DNA of 64,000 nucleotides, taken from the NCBI GenBank assembly GCA_039816955.1, contig JBCBWU010000008.1, positions 1-64,000 of the forward strand, read 5' to 3'. The position numbers were made by a program, and so were the translations under genes. Positions 1 through 7,510 of this stretch are shown here, one piece after another; position 1 is the first letter of the stretch, and the number at the start of each line of letters is the position of its first letter. Source of the stretch: Lewinella sp039816955. Its GTDB lineage: Bacteria; Bacteroidota; Bacteroidia; Chitinophagales; Saprospiraceae. The notes beneath the pieces are model-generated. The model did not search any database and was not told the origin of the DNA. It was given only the letters and a program-made list of their open reading frames with translations.

Positions 1-2
1 AG

Positions 3-683
3 CTCCGCATCTACGTTACAAATCAGCCATATGACCGTTGTGCTGAATTCCTCGACCGCTTTGGTAGTGGAAGTGCACTGCGTAAGGTAGGTCCACTGGG
101 TGATGTTACCTGGGCGGGTATGATTGCCTTGCCTCCAGGTCGTCAGATGCGGAGCTACGCAGATGGTTTGATTCCTGAGGATGTGATCGTGAAGCTGCGT
201 GTTGATAACCCTTATCAGGTAGAAAAAGGTACGGGTGAATTCAACGGCTATCCTACCTACCGCTTCAAGCTGGAAGGTAAGCAGGCTGCTGAGTTAGATG
301 AAATCGCTTTGAACGAAGCATTGCAGGCGATCAACGTAGTACCTAACCCTTACTATGGCTTCTCAGAGTACGAAGATTCACAGTTTGAAAATATTGTGAA
401 GATTTCGAACCTGCCAAGTAAGTGTACGGTAACGATCTACTCGCTAGACGGTAAGTTTATCCGTAAGTACGAGCGCGACGAAGTAGGTTCAGTGCCAATC
501 GGTTCTAACCGTGCTATCGATCGTGCACAGATCAACCCTGATTTGGAATGGGACTTGAAGAACTTCCGTCAAATTCCAATTGCGAGTGGTGTATATCTAA
601 TTCACGTATCGGCTCCTGGTTTAGGAGAGCGTACGCTGAAGTGGTTTGGTGTCAACCGCCAGTTTGACCCTTCAGGTTTGTAA
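3..683 (+). CDS. C-terminus of a large secreted protein with a T9SS-type sorting tail (5' end outside window)
   Basis: The frame is open from base 3 to the stop at 681-683, so only the last ~226 residues are present and the ATG at 120 is internal. The visible part has a VVPNPYY motif, then a beta-rich module with VTIYSLDGKFIRKY and IASGVYLIHVSAPG. This is the pattern of the Bacteroidota C-terminal sorting and anchoring domains that direct proteins through the type IX secretion system. The extreme C-terminus (FGVNRQFDPSGL) differs from the standard type A tail. A PorV/PorQ-family barrel follows 125 bp downstream on the same strand, which suggests a secreted-protein/barrel pair. What the secreted protein does cannot be judged from this fragment. 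Confidence 0.75.
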   Translation, partial: LRIYVTNQPYDRCAEFLDRFGSGSALRKVGPLGDVTWAGMIALPPGRQMRSYADGLIPEDVIVKLRVDNPYQVEKGTGEFNGYPTYRFKLEGKQAAELDEIALNEALQAINVVPNPYYGFSEYEDSQFENIVKISNLPSKCTVTIYSLDGKFIRKYERDEVGSVPIGSNRAIDRAQINPDLEWDLKNFRQIPIASGVYLIHVSAPGLGERTLKWFGVNRQFDPSGL

Positions 684-808
684 AAAAGTCATCTGGTGTG
701 TAGTACGCTAAGCCATCATACTTGGCGTACTCCATACAACTACAGTTGGCTATTTTCGGCGATTGCCCACCTGGTGGTGTAATGCCAAACTTTTAACAAC
801 TCACGGTA

Positions 809-1861
809 ATGAAAAAATCATTATACCTATTTACCATTTGCTCGTTTCTGGCGGCGAGCCTCTTTGCCGGTAACCCCGACCGTCAAGGAGAAGCAGGTGC
901 AGCACAGCTCCTGCTTAACCCCTGGGCTAGCAGTGCTGGCCTCCACTCTATGAACACATCTTTTGTGTCTGGAGTGAACGCCCTGCGGATCAACCCAGCC
1001 GGGATGGTACGTATCAACCGCACGGAGTTTGCGCTGGGTAGTGCAAACTACTTGCAAGGCGCAGATATTCGCCTAAACTCACTGGGACTAACCCAGAAGG
1101 TAGGCGAAAACAGTGCTTTTGGGATCAGCCTGATGTCGATGGATTTCGGCGATATTCTAGTAACTACCACGGACCTTCCGGATCCTGATCCAGACGGACC
1201 GACGTTCAATATCAACTTCTTTAACCTGGGACTTTCTTACGCTCACGTGTTTGAAAACAAGGTTTCGGTTGGTGTTACCCTGCGCGGTATCTCGGAATCT
1301 ACTTCTGATGTAGCAGCTTTCGGTTTTGCTATCGACGCGGGCGTACAGTACGTAACTGGTGAAGACGATAACTTCAAGTTCGGTATCGCGCTACGTAACG
1401 TAGGTTCACGGATGTCATTTACGGGACAGGGCTTGGCTACCAACGCCCCTTCTCCAGACGGTGACGCCTACAACTTGACGTTGGCTCAGCGCTCTGCTGG
1501 TTTTGAACTTCCATCTATGTTGAATATTGGTTTGAGCTACGACTTCCTCATCGGAGGCGACGGAACTCACCGCCTGACAGCTTTGGGTAACTTTACTGCT
1601 AACTCTTTCTCTCGCGACCAGATTGGTGGTGGATTGGAGTATGCATTGAAGGAGCGCTTTATGCTGCGTGCAGGGTACCGTGTTGATGTAGATGCTGAGA
1701 TCGATCAAGAGTCTATTTACTCTGGTCCTAGTGCTGGTGCATCCATCAGTGTACCTTTAAGCAAGGAGCGGAAGAATAACACATTGTCCATCGATTATGC
1801 TTACCGTACCACTAAGGTGTGGGATGGTACGCACAACTTTGGTGTGCGCATTAACCTCTAG
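809..1861 (+). CDS. PorV/PorQ family outer-membrane beta-barrel protein
   Basis: This is a 350-residue protein with a signal peptide (MKKSLYLFTICSFLAASLFAG) followed by GAAQLLLNPWASSAGLHSMN. That N-terminal motif is typical of the PorV/PorQ family of FadL-like outer-membrane barrels. The rest alternates glycine and aromatic beta strands and ends in a charged/hydrophobic strand (NFGVRINL). PorV shuttles T9SS cargo to the sortase complex at the cell surface and PorQ has a related role. This copy lies directly behind a gene with a T9SS-type tail, so it may serve that cargo rather than be the general PorV. A strong terminator follows. Family placement is firm, but PorV versus PorQ is not resolved. 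Confidence 0.85.
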   Translation: MKKSLYLFTICSFLAASLFAGNPDRQGEAGAAQLLLNPWASSAGLHSMNTSFVSGVNALRINPAGMVRINRTEFALGSANYLQGADIRLNSLGLTQKVGENSAFGISLMSMDFGDILVTTTDLPDPDPDGPTFNINFFNLGLSYAHVFENKVSVGVTLRGISESTSDVAAFGFAIDAGVQYVTGEDDNFKFGIALRNVGSRMSFTGQGLATNAPSPDGDAYNLTLAQRSAGFELPSMLNIGLSYDFLIGGDGTHRLTALGNFTANSFSRDQIGGGLEYALKERFMLRAGYRVDVDAEIDQESIYSGPSAGASISVPLSKERKNNTLSIDYAYRTTKVWDGTHNFGVRINL

Positions 1862-1895
1862 TTTGGCAACTGCCTAACTATAAGGAAATGTACTT

Positions 1896-1938
1896 GCGAA
1901 GTGCCCGGGAGCTTGCTCTCGGGCACTTCGCGTTTTAT
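1896..1938 (+). terminator. Rho-independent terminator after the PorV-like gene
   Basis: A 17-bp stem pairs 1896-1912 (GCGAAGTGCCCGGGAGC) with 1915-1931, with a single G-U pair and a 2-nt loop at the tip. GTTTTAT follows. It sits 35 bp after the PorV-like stop and would end that transcript. The remaining gap up to greA holds the greA promoter and leader hairpin but no recognisable gene. Confidence 0.85.
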
Positions 1939-2066
1939 GACAATTGTTTACGGATAAATACTAAGCTATTTCACCGGTAATTCTGAGGACAAACTCGAAC
2001 TGCAAAGTACTGCTATGTCAAGCATTAGGTACTAAGCGGAGGGAAACGATATCTGTGGAGGGGGGC

Positions 2067-2097
2067 TTGCGCACCATTGTGAATTGTCGTATCTTTA
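2067..2097 (+). promoter_or_regulatory. Bacteroidota-type promoter for the greA leader
   Basis: TTG at 2067-2069 is followed, after exactly 20 bases, by TATCTTTA at 2090-2097. This matches the Bacteroidota housekeeping consensus TTG-N17-23-TAnnTTTG except for the last base. The predicted start is near 2104, giving a leader of about 190 nt before greA. Confidence 0.55.
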
Positions 2098-2111
2098 CTG
2101 CCCAAATCAAT

Positions 2112-2155
2112 CAAGAACGTTTTCCCAGTTGAGGTGAGAACGTTCTTGTTTTTTT
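2112..2155 (+). terminator. Terminator-like hairpin inside the greA leader (possible attenuator)
   Basis: CAAGAACGTT (2112-2121) pairs with AACGTTCTTG (2139-2148), and the second arm runs straight into a seven-T tract. The hairpin starts only ~8 nt after the predicted transcription start and ends ~140 nt before greA. It would therefore terminate most greA-promoter transcripts as a ~45-50 nt RNA unless read through. No gene precedes it after the earlier terminator at 1896-1938, so it is not explained as a normal 3' terminator. Confidence 0.6.
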
Positions 2156-2293
2156 GTCTTGAACTAGGCCTTATTAGTCAATTTAGGACAGTTAGTAAGG
2201 CCATATTCTACCTATGTAAAGACGGAATTTGGCAGGCTTGCAGATGAGAATTCATCTTGCAAGGTGCTGATTTCAGCTAAAAAATAAAGTGTT

Positions 2294-2767
2294 ATGTCTA
2301 AGGTGAGTTACATGACCCAGGAAGGGTACGACAAGCTGAAGAGCGAACTAGAAGAACTAAAAACAACAGGCCGGTCAGAGGTGGCTAAAGCGATTGCTGA
2401 AGCACGAGAAAAAGGCGATTTGTCTGAGAATGCCGAATACGACGCGGCTAAGGATGCTCAGGGGCTCTTGGAGTTGAAGATCAATAATATGGAGAAAGTG
2501 ATGGCTAACGCTCGTATTTTGGATAGCAGCGAGCTGGACACCTCCAAAGTTACGGTACTGTCCAAGGTGACCATCAAGAACCTTAAAATGAAGAAGGAGT
2601 TCACCTACCACCTGGTATCAGAAAGTGAGGCTGATTTGAAAGCGGGTAAGATTTCCGTTAGTTCTCCTATCGGAAAAGGATTACTGGGTAAGGCCGTTGG
2701 TGAAATCGCTACGGTAGAGACCCCTCGGGGTAACCTTGAGTTTGAAGTTTTGAACATCACTGTATAG
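2294..2767 (+). CDS. greA: Transcription elongation factor GreA
   Basis: The protein has 157 residues, the usual GreA length. The N-terminal coiled coil carries the signature EARE-KGDLSENAEYDAAKDAQ (about residues 36-57), whose acidic tip reaches through the RNA polymerase secondary channel to stimulate cleavage of backtracked transcripts. The C-terminal FKBP-like domain ends in GKGLLGKAVGEIATVETPRG, also diagnostic. The ATG at 2294 gives the canonical start MSKVSYMTQEGYDKL. An attenuator-like hairpin lies in the leader upstream, and a HIT-family gene follows 63 bp downstream. Confidence 0.97.
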   Translation: MSKVSYMTQEGYDKLKSELEELKTTGRSEVAKAIAEAREKGDLSENAEYDAAKDAQGLLELKINNMEKVMANARILDSSELDTSKVTVLSKVTIKNLKMKKEFTYHLVSESEADLKAGKISVSSPIGKGLLGKAVGEIATVETPRGNLEFEVLNITV

Positions 2768-2776
2768 CAAAGGAGC

Positions 2777-2811
2777 AGCATCAGCCTGCCATTGTTTAGT
2801 AGGCTGATGCT
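2777..2811 (+). other. Intercistronic hairpin between greA and the HIT gene
   Basis: AGCATCAGCCT (2777-2787) pairs perfectly with AGGCTGATGCT (2801-2811), an 11-bp stem with a 13-nt loop and no T tract. It could stabilise the greA mRNA 3' end or partly insulate the HIT gene. An upstream ATG at 2792 lies in its loop, which argues for the HIT start at 2831. Confidence 0.6.
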
Positions 2812-2830
2812 ACCTCAGTATCTATTCGCC

Positions 2831-3226
2831 ATGCCTAGTATATTTAGCCGTATCGTAGCCGGAGAAATTCCTTGCCATAAGGTGGCCGAGAGTGAAGCAT
2901 ATCTCGCTTTTCTGGATATTAACCCTAGGGCGAAGGGACACACTTTGGTGATTCCAAAGCAAGAAATGGATTATATCTTCGACCTAAATATAAATCACTA
3001 CGGAGGCCTCTGGATTTTTGCCCAGCGCGTGGCAAAAGCGCTAGAACAAGCTGTTCCGTGCCAACGAGTAGGTGTGGCTGTTATTGGCCTGGAAGTACCT
3101 CACGCGCATATTCATCTGATTCCCATCAATCGCGTTGGCGATATCAATTTTGAACGCCCACCCCTGCAGTTTAGTCAAGAGGACTTGGCAGCCACCGCTG
3201 CGAAAATTGCCGCTACGTTTCAGTAG
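2831..3226 (+). CDS. HIT (histidine triad) family nucleotide hydrolase
   Basis: This is a 131-residue HIT protein from MPSIFSRIVAGEIPCHK, the usual HinT-like beginning. The histidine triad is PHAHIHLIP near the C-terminus, and the N-terminal strand block LDINPRAKGHTLVIPK is also characteristic. Family members hydrolyse nucleoside phosphoramidates or related mononucleotide adducts in the cytoplasm. An in-frame ATG 13 codons earlier (2792) lies in a hairpin loop and adds non-conserved residues, so 2831 is preferred. The gene probably shares the greA transcript. Confidence 0.93.
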   Translation: MPSIFSRIVAGEIPCHKVAESEAYLAFLDINPRAKGHTLVIPKQEMDYIFDLNINHYGGLWIFAQRVAKALEQAVPCQRVGVAVIGLEVPHAHIHLIPINRVGDINFERPPLQFSQEDLAATAAKIAATFQ

Positions 3227-3287
3227 ATATTTAACGTGAGCTTTGCCCTTGACCCCCATGCAAGAACAAGAGGAATAATAGACAAAC

Positions 3288-3385
3288 CTCACAGTACTAG
3301 GTACTTGGTAAAAGGTATTTGGTATAGCGCCTACTTAGGGATAGTGAAATCTAAGTACTTCTTACTGTGTACCAAGTACAGTGAG
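3288..3385. repeat. Imperfect long inverted repeat between convergent genes
   Basis: CTCACAGTACTAGGTAC (3288-3304) is matched by the reverse complement of 3369-3385 (CTCACTGTACTTGGTAC) with two mismatches in 17. The arms enclose a 64-nt centre that contains further TACTTGGTA-like and CTAAGTACTT words. It lies between the convergent HIT gene and ruvC. It could be a bidirectional transcription stop, or a small REP-like element copied elsewhere in the genome. Confidence 0.5.
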
Positions 3386-3460
3386 CTTCGGGTGTCATAC
3401 ATCATTAATCATTAGTAGTTTAAATCCGAAGTTCACGTTAATTAAGGAGGACATGGCGTA

Positions 3461-4033
3461 TTACTTCTGCCGATCTGGATTGTCCTTTAGAAAGGCCTCC
3501 CAGCCCTGATAGCGTTTGCCCTGTGTGAGGGCATTTCTGCTTTGATAGTAGTGACACATCGCCACACCAAGGGCGTCGGTAGCATCTAATAGCTGTTTAC
3601 TTAGGTCCAATTTGAGTTCTCGTTCCAGCATGGCTGCTACCTGTTCTTTAGAGGCGTTTCCATTACCAGTTATGGACTGCTTTATTTTGCGCGGCGCGTA
3701 TTCCTGTACATCTACACCACTGGTCATTGCTGCAGCAATGGCTACTCCTTGTGCGCGTCCCAGTTTCAGCATCGACTGGGCGTTTTTACCGTAGAAAGGA
3801 GCCTCAACCGCCATTTCTTGGGGCTTGTGCGTAAAGATGACTTGCTTGAGCCGCTCAAAGATGCGTTGTAGCCGTTCTTCGTGTCGGGGGAATTTGCTCA
3901 AACGAATAACACCCATCTCCAGCATTCGGACTTCCTTACCCGTTATTTGTATCACCGCAAAGCCCAATAGATTGGTGCCTGGATCCACACCTAGGAGTTT
4001 ATAACTCTTTTGTTCTTTCTTTGACTGCGGCAT
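3461..4033 (-). CDS. ruvC: Crossover junction endodeoxyribonuclease RuvC
   Basis: This 190-residue RuvC resolvase cuts Holliday junctions with the RuvAB branch-migration motor. The RNase H-like acidic residues are visible in order: LLGVDPGT (first Asp), MAVEAPFYGKNAQS (Glu), and the C-terminal DATDALGVAMCHYY (Asp pair). The substrate-contacting segment PRKIKQSITGNGNASKEQV is also present. A short basic C-terminal tail extends past the usual core. It stands alone on the minus strand, with no ruvA or ruvB nearby. Confidence 0.96.
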   Translation of the reverse strand: MPQSKKEQKSYKLLGVDPGTNLLGFAVIQITGKEVRMLEMGVIRLSKFPRHEERLQRIFERLKQVIFTHKPQEMAVEAPFYGKNAQSMLKLGRAQGVAIAAAMTSGVDVQEYAPRKIKQSITGNGNASKEQVAAMLERELKLDLSKQLLDATDALGVAMCHYYQSRNALTQGKRYQGWEAFLKDNPDRQK

Positions 4034-4176
4034 AAATTATCCACTATCCTGGGATGATGAGGTCAGCAGATTGCTAAATGATTTGTAACCTTGCACTGCT
4101 TACCCACTATTACTTCTGTTTGACAGCAAGTTGCTGAACTGCTCAAAGTTAAACAAAATGTTGAAATATTGAGATT

Positions 4177-5181
4177 TTGTTAACTCGTAATTTTGGTCAA
4201 GGCTGGCGCGTTTTTTTTACTCCCGGTAGGCGGAGATTCCTCCGCAGGCTTACTGGTGGGGTACTCTTATTGGTCCTGGTGTGGCAATTAGCTGCTGGGC
4301 AACACTTAAGTGAGTGGTGGTCACACCTAAAGGCTTCTTGGGCTCAAGGGGCTGGCTGGAAATACTTGCTGCCCGCTGTTTTATTAATGCCAGTAAACTG
4401 GACCTTAGAAGCGCTCAAGTGGCGTCAATTAATGGCGCCTAATCAAGTACTCACCTGGCGTGCTACTTGGGCCTCGGTATTGGCGGGTATCAGTATTTCC
4501 TTAGCTACCCCCAATCGGGTAGGTGAGTATGGAGGCCGAGCTATGGTAGCTCCCGCGGAGCAGGCCGTACATATTATCTGGACTAGCGTATTGGGGAGCT
4601 TGTGCCAGTGGACCGCTTTTCTGGTATGTGGCTGGCCTTCTCTCTGTTTTTGGTTTCGTTCCTGGTATGGCTGGTCTTGGGGGCTAACCGTTGTTTTAGC
4701 GCTATTGATGCCGGCTTTAGTAGTGCTAGCTTGGGTCCTTTTATTTCGCTTGCGCCTGCGGCGCCATTTGTCTAAACTACTACGGCGCAACAAATGGTGG
4801 CGTTGGTTGCAAGGTCGCATGCGTCACCTTTCGGCCGTGCCAGTGCGGGTAGCTTTGTCGGCTTTAGTACTTGCGCTGCTACGCTTTGGTGTTTATTGCT
4901 ACCAACTCTTGCTTATCCTTTGGTTTTTTAACGCGCCGCTAAGCTTTGGTGAGGGTATAAGTGGTATTTTTAGCATCTATTTAATACAAGCAGGTATACC
5001 ACTGCCCCCGGGGCTCAGCGTTATAAGTCGTAGTGAAATAGCTGTACTGTTCTGGCAGGGGCTGGGTGTGAGCTCTTTATCAATTGTGAGTGCAACCTTT
5101 AGCGTTTATCTGATCAACCTGATATTGCCTGCCCTTGCGGGAACCTGGATCCTGCTTCGGGAAAAAAACAACCCACGTTAA
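4177..5181 (+). CDS. UPF0104/lysylphosphatidylglycerol synthase-like flippase-domain membrane protein
   Basis: About 334 residues with roughly eight hydrophobic segments. The conserved NWTLEALKWRQLMAP and ATPNRVGEYGGRAM motifs are those of the UPF0104/AglD/LPG-synthase transmembrane family. It lacks the C-terminal cytosolic synthetase domain of MprF, so lipid or polyprenyl-linked substrate movement is more likely than lysine transfer. The start is uncertain. No ATG is in frame near the 5' end, so TTG at 4177 is used, and a TAATTTTG box at 4188-4195 would place transcription start inside the proposed gene. It heads a plus-strand run with DUF3108, DUF4230 and pgeF. Confidence 0.75.
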   Translation: MLTRNFGQGWRVFFTPGRRRFLRRLTGGVLLLVLVWQLAAGQHLSEWWSHLKASWAQGAGWKYLLPAVLLMPVNWTLEALKWRQLMAPNQVLTWRATWASVLAGISISLATPNRVGEYGGRAMVAPAEQAVHIIWTSVLGSLCQWTAFLVCGWPSLCFWFRSWYGWSWGLTVVLALLMPALVVLAWVLLFRLRLRRHLSKLLRRNKWWRWLQGRMRHLSAVPVRVALSALVLALLRFGVYCYQLLLILWFFNAPLSFGEGISGIFSIYLIQAGIPLPPGLSVISRSEIAVLFWQGLGVSSLSIVSATFSVYLINLILPALAGTWILLREKNNPR

Positions 5182-5229
5182 ACTCAAGAAGCATTAGACT
5201 GTAGATATTGTTGCAAAACCCTGATAACA

Positions 5230-6069
5230 ATGAAGCAAAAAACTAAACCGTTGGTATTCGCGCTTTTATTACCGCTCTTGCTCGCTTTTGGGCCAGTAGC
5301 GAACCAGAGTGCCGTTACAAATCTGAGTCCGTGCTCTACAGAAAATAGTGTCTTTTCATCAGGTGAAGAGATCGTCTACAAGGTATATTACAATTGGAAT
5401 TTTGTTTGGATGTCTGCCGGAGAAGTGACTTTCCGTGTCTATGATGACGATGACGAATACCATTTAAGTGCTCGCGGCAGAACGTACTCCTCCTATGACT
5501 GGTTCTTCAGCGTACGTGATAATTACGACTGCTACATTAATAAAGAAACCTTGCTGCCTCGTCTATCCATTAGGGATATCCAGGAAGGCAATTACGAGCG
5601 TTACGATCGTATTACCTACGATCAGGGTGCCAATCGTGTTACCTCGGTAAAAGGGCGAAGCCGTGACGATGCTACACCAGAGTCATTTAATCTGGATGGC
5701 TGTATGCACGATATCTTGTCGATCATGTACTATCTGAGAAATGTAGAGGTAGATAATCTGCGTCAAGGCGATGAGGTGCCAATTTCTATTTTCTTTGACC
5801 GCGAAACCTACCCGCTGAAGGTTAAGTATTTGGGTACCGAAGATAGAACTAAGGTAAAGGGAATGGGCCGCTACAAGACCCATAAGTTTAGCCCACAGCT
5901 CATTGCTGGTGAAGTATTCAAGGAAGGCGACGAAATGACGGTTTACGTTTCGCAAGATGAAAATAAGATTCCCGTTTTGATCGAATCACCGGTTTCGGTA
6001 GGTTCCGTCAAAGTAGTGCTTAAAAGCTACAAGGGCTTGCGTCACGATTTCACCGCAAAAGTGCGATAA
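5230..6069 (+). CDS. DUF3108 domain-containing exported protein
   Basis: This 279-residue protein has a signal peptide (FALLLPLLLAFGPVANQ) and then a DUF3108 domain. The domain starts with SSGEEIVYKVYYNWNFVWMSAGEVTFRV and includes DNYDCYINKETLLPRL and a DILSIMYYLRN segment. The fold is thought to be a beta-rich, LolA/LppX-like periplasmic domain, but the function is unproven. It lies 48 bp after the flippase-like gene and 2 bp before the DUF4230 gene, which points to one operon concerned with the envelope. An Asp-rich strand (YDDDDEYH) is notable but not diagnostic. Confidence 0.85.
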   Translation: MKQKTKPLVFALLLPLLLAFGPVANQSAVTNLSPCSTENSVFSSGEEIVYKVYYNWNFVWMSAGEVTFRVYDDDDEYHLSARGRTYSSYDWFFSVRDNYDCYINKETLLPRLSIRDIQEGNYERYDRITYDQGANRVTSVKGRSRDDATPESFNLDGCMHDILSIMYYLRNVEVDNLRQGDEVPISIFFDRETYPLKVKYLGTEDRTKVKGMGRYKTHKFSPQLIAGEVFKEGDEMTVYVSQDENKIPVLIESPVSVGSVKVVLKSYKGLRHDFTAKVR

Positions 6070-6071
6070 CT

Positions 6072-6710
6072 ATGCGTAAACTGGGTACAGTAGTGATTGC
6101 CATTAGCTTGGTAGCACTCTTGGGAATTCAGATCTACCAGTTGTTGCGTGGTGGTCAAAAAGAGACTGCGCAAGTAGAAGCGGCAGTGCTGCTGGAGCAG
6201 ATCAGAGAGGTCTGTAAGCTGGTTACGGTGGAAGGAGATTTTAGTGAACTTTACACCGAAAAGAACCTGCGCGAGGTAACGCTATACCTGCCAATTCCTA
6301 CTTATTGGGAATTTTCCAAAGAGGCCATTATTGAGGTGCGCGGCAAAGTACTGGTTGGCTACGATATGGAACAACTGAGTATTAAGATCGACAGTACCAA
6401 GCGGACGGTCACATTCAGTAACCTTCCAGAACCCGATATTCTGGCCATTGATCACGAATTACGCTACCGCAATTTGGAGGAAAGCTTTTTTAACAGCTTC
6501 TCACCAGAAGATTACACCCAGCTTAACAAAAATGCGAAAGAGGCACTCCGCAAAAAAGCCTACGAAAGCGAACTCCTACCCAAAGCACGAGCCGAAGGTA
6601 ATACCATGTTGGAGGGCCTACGCTTCATGATGGGAAATATGGGCTGGCGCCTGCAATACGAGACGCCTCGTACCTTGCCCAATACGGAAAGTACTGGCGT
6701 AGCTGGCTAA
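6072..6710 (+). CDS. DUF4230 domain-containing membrane-anchored protein
   Basis: This is a 212-residue protein with one N-terminal membrane anchor (GTVVIAISLVALLGIQIYQLL), then a DUF4230 domain with strands such as VEGDFSELYTEKNL and EVRGKVLVGYDMEQLSI. A helical C-terminal part carries the typical NKNAKEALRKKAYESELLPKA stretch. The protein is predicted to be exposed in the periplasm. It starts 2 bp after the DUF3108 stop, so translation is probably coupled. The biochemical role of the family is unknown. Confidence 0.85.
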   Translation: MRKLGTVVIAISLVALLGIQIYQLLRGGQKETAQVEAAVLLEQIREVCKLVTVEGDFSELYTEKNLREVTLYLPIPTYWEFSKEAIIEVRGKVLVGYDMEQLSIKIDSTKRTVTFSNLPEPDILAIDHELRYRNLEESFFNSFSPEDYTQLNKNAKEALRKKAYESELLPKARAEGNTMLEGLRFMMGNMGWRLQYETPRTLPNTESTGVAG

Positions 6711-6751
6711 AAAGGACTATCTTGAAATAACGCCAGACTACCCACCCCACT

Positions 6752-7510
6752 ATGTCATCTTGCTTTTACCAACCCTCCTGGGCCCAACAGTTTTCTTCCT
6801 ACCTGACTGTGGCGGAAAGTACCCGTCTGGGTGGAGTAGGGCAAACGCCTTACGAAAGCCTCAACTTGGGTTTGTTTACAGAAGACGAAGACAGTGTGGT
6901 AACCCAAAACCGTAAGCTCTTTTGCACTGCTCTGGGCTGGGATGTGGAACACCTTTCGGGCGGCCATCAAGTGCACGGCGATCAGGTGCTACGAGTGCAC
7001 CGTCCGGGGCAGTGGGAAGGCTACGATGCCTTCATTACTAATCGTGCCAATGTTTTACTTTCGGTTACCATTGCCGACTGTACACCGGTACTCATCTTTG
7101 ATCCGGTCCAACGCGCTATTGGGGCGGCTCATGCGGGCTGGCGTGGTACGGTGGCGGGTATCGCTGGTAAGTTACTACGGCATATGCGAGATGCCTACAG
7201 CACCCAGGCAGTAGATTGTTGGGCTTTTGTGGGTACCTGTATTGGCCGAGACGATTATGAGGTGGACGAAGATGTAGCTACTCATTTCAAAGAAGAGTTT
7301 AAGCACTGGGATACAGAACGAGGAAAGTTTCTAGTGGACCTGAAGGCTGCAAATACCACAGCACTCCGCCAAATGGGCGTACCAGCAGATCAGATCGAAG
7401 TTTCTAACTATTCTACCGTACAACACAACGATCGCTACTTCTCACATCGGGCAGAAAAAGGAAAAACCGGACGAATGTTGGCAGTGATTGGGCTACGCAC
7501 TAGAAAATAG
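6752..7510 (+). CDS. pgeF: Peptidoglycan editing factor PgeF (YfiH/laccase-domain family)
   Basis: This 252-residue protein shows the metal-site motifs of the YfiH/PgeF family: LSGGHQVHGDQV (first His), the Cys of VTIADCTPVLIFD, and AIGAAHAGWRGTVAGI with the second His. VGTCIGRDDYEVDEDV and the C-terminal YFSHRAEKGKTGRMLAVIGL are also conserved. PgeF removes wrongly incorporated residues from peptidoglycan precursors. Older annotations call it a multicopper polyphenol oxidase or laccase. Its 3' end overlaps the convergent histidine kinase gene by 11 bp. Confidence 0.93.
   Translation: MSSCFYQPSWAQQFSSYLTVAESTRLGGVGQTPYESLNLGLFTEDEDSVVTQNRKLFCTALGWDVEHLSGGHQVHGDQVLRVHRPGQWEGYDAFITNRANVLLSVTIADCTPVLIFDPVQRAIGAAHAGWRGTVAGIAGKLLRHMRDAYSTQAVDCWAFVGTCIGRDDYEVDEDVATHFKEEFKHWDTERGKFLVDLKAANTTALRQMGVPADQIEVSNYSTVQHNDRYFSHRAEKGKTGRMLAVIGLRTRK

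Noticed and set aside
4188..4195. TAATTTTG as promoter of the flippase-like gene
   Set aside because: The -7 box is perfect but no TTG lies at the right distance and it would fall inside the proposed coding start, so it is not called as a promoter.
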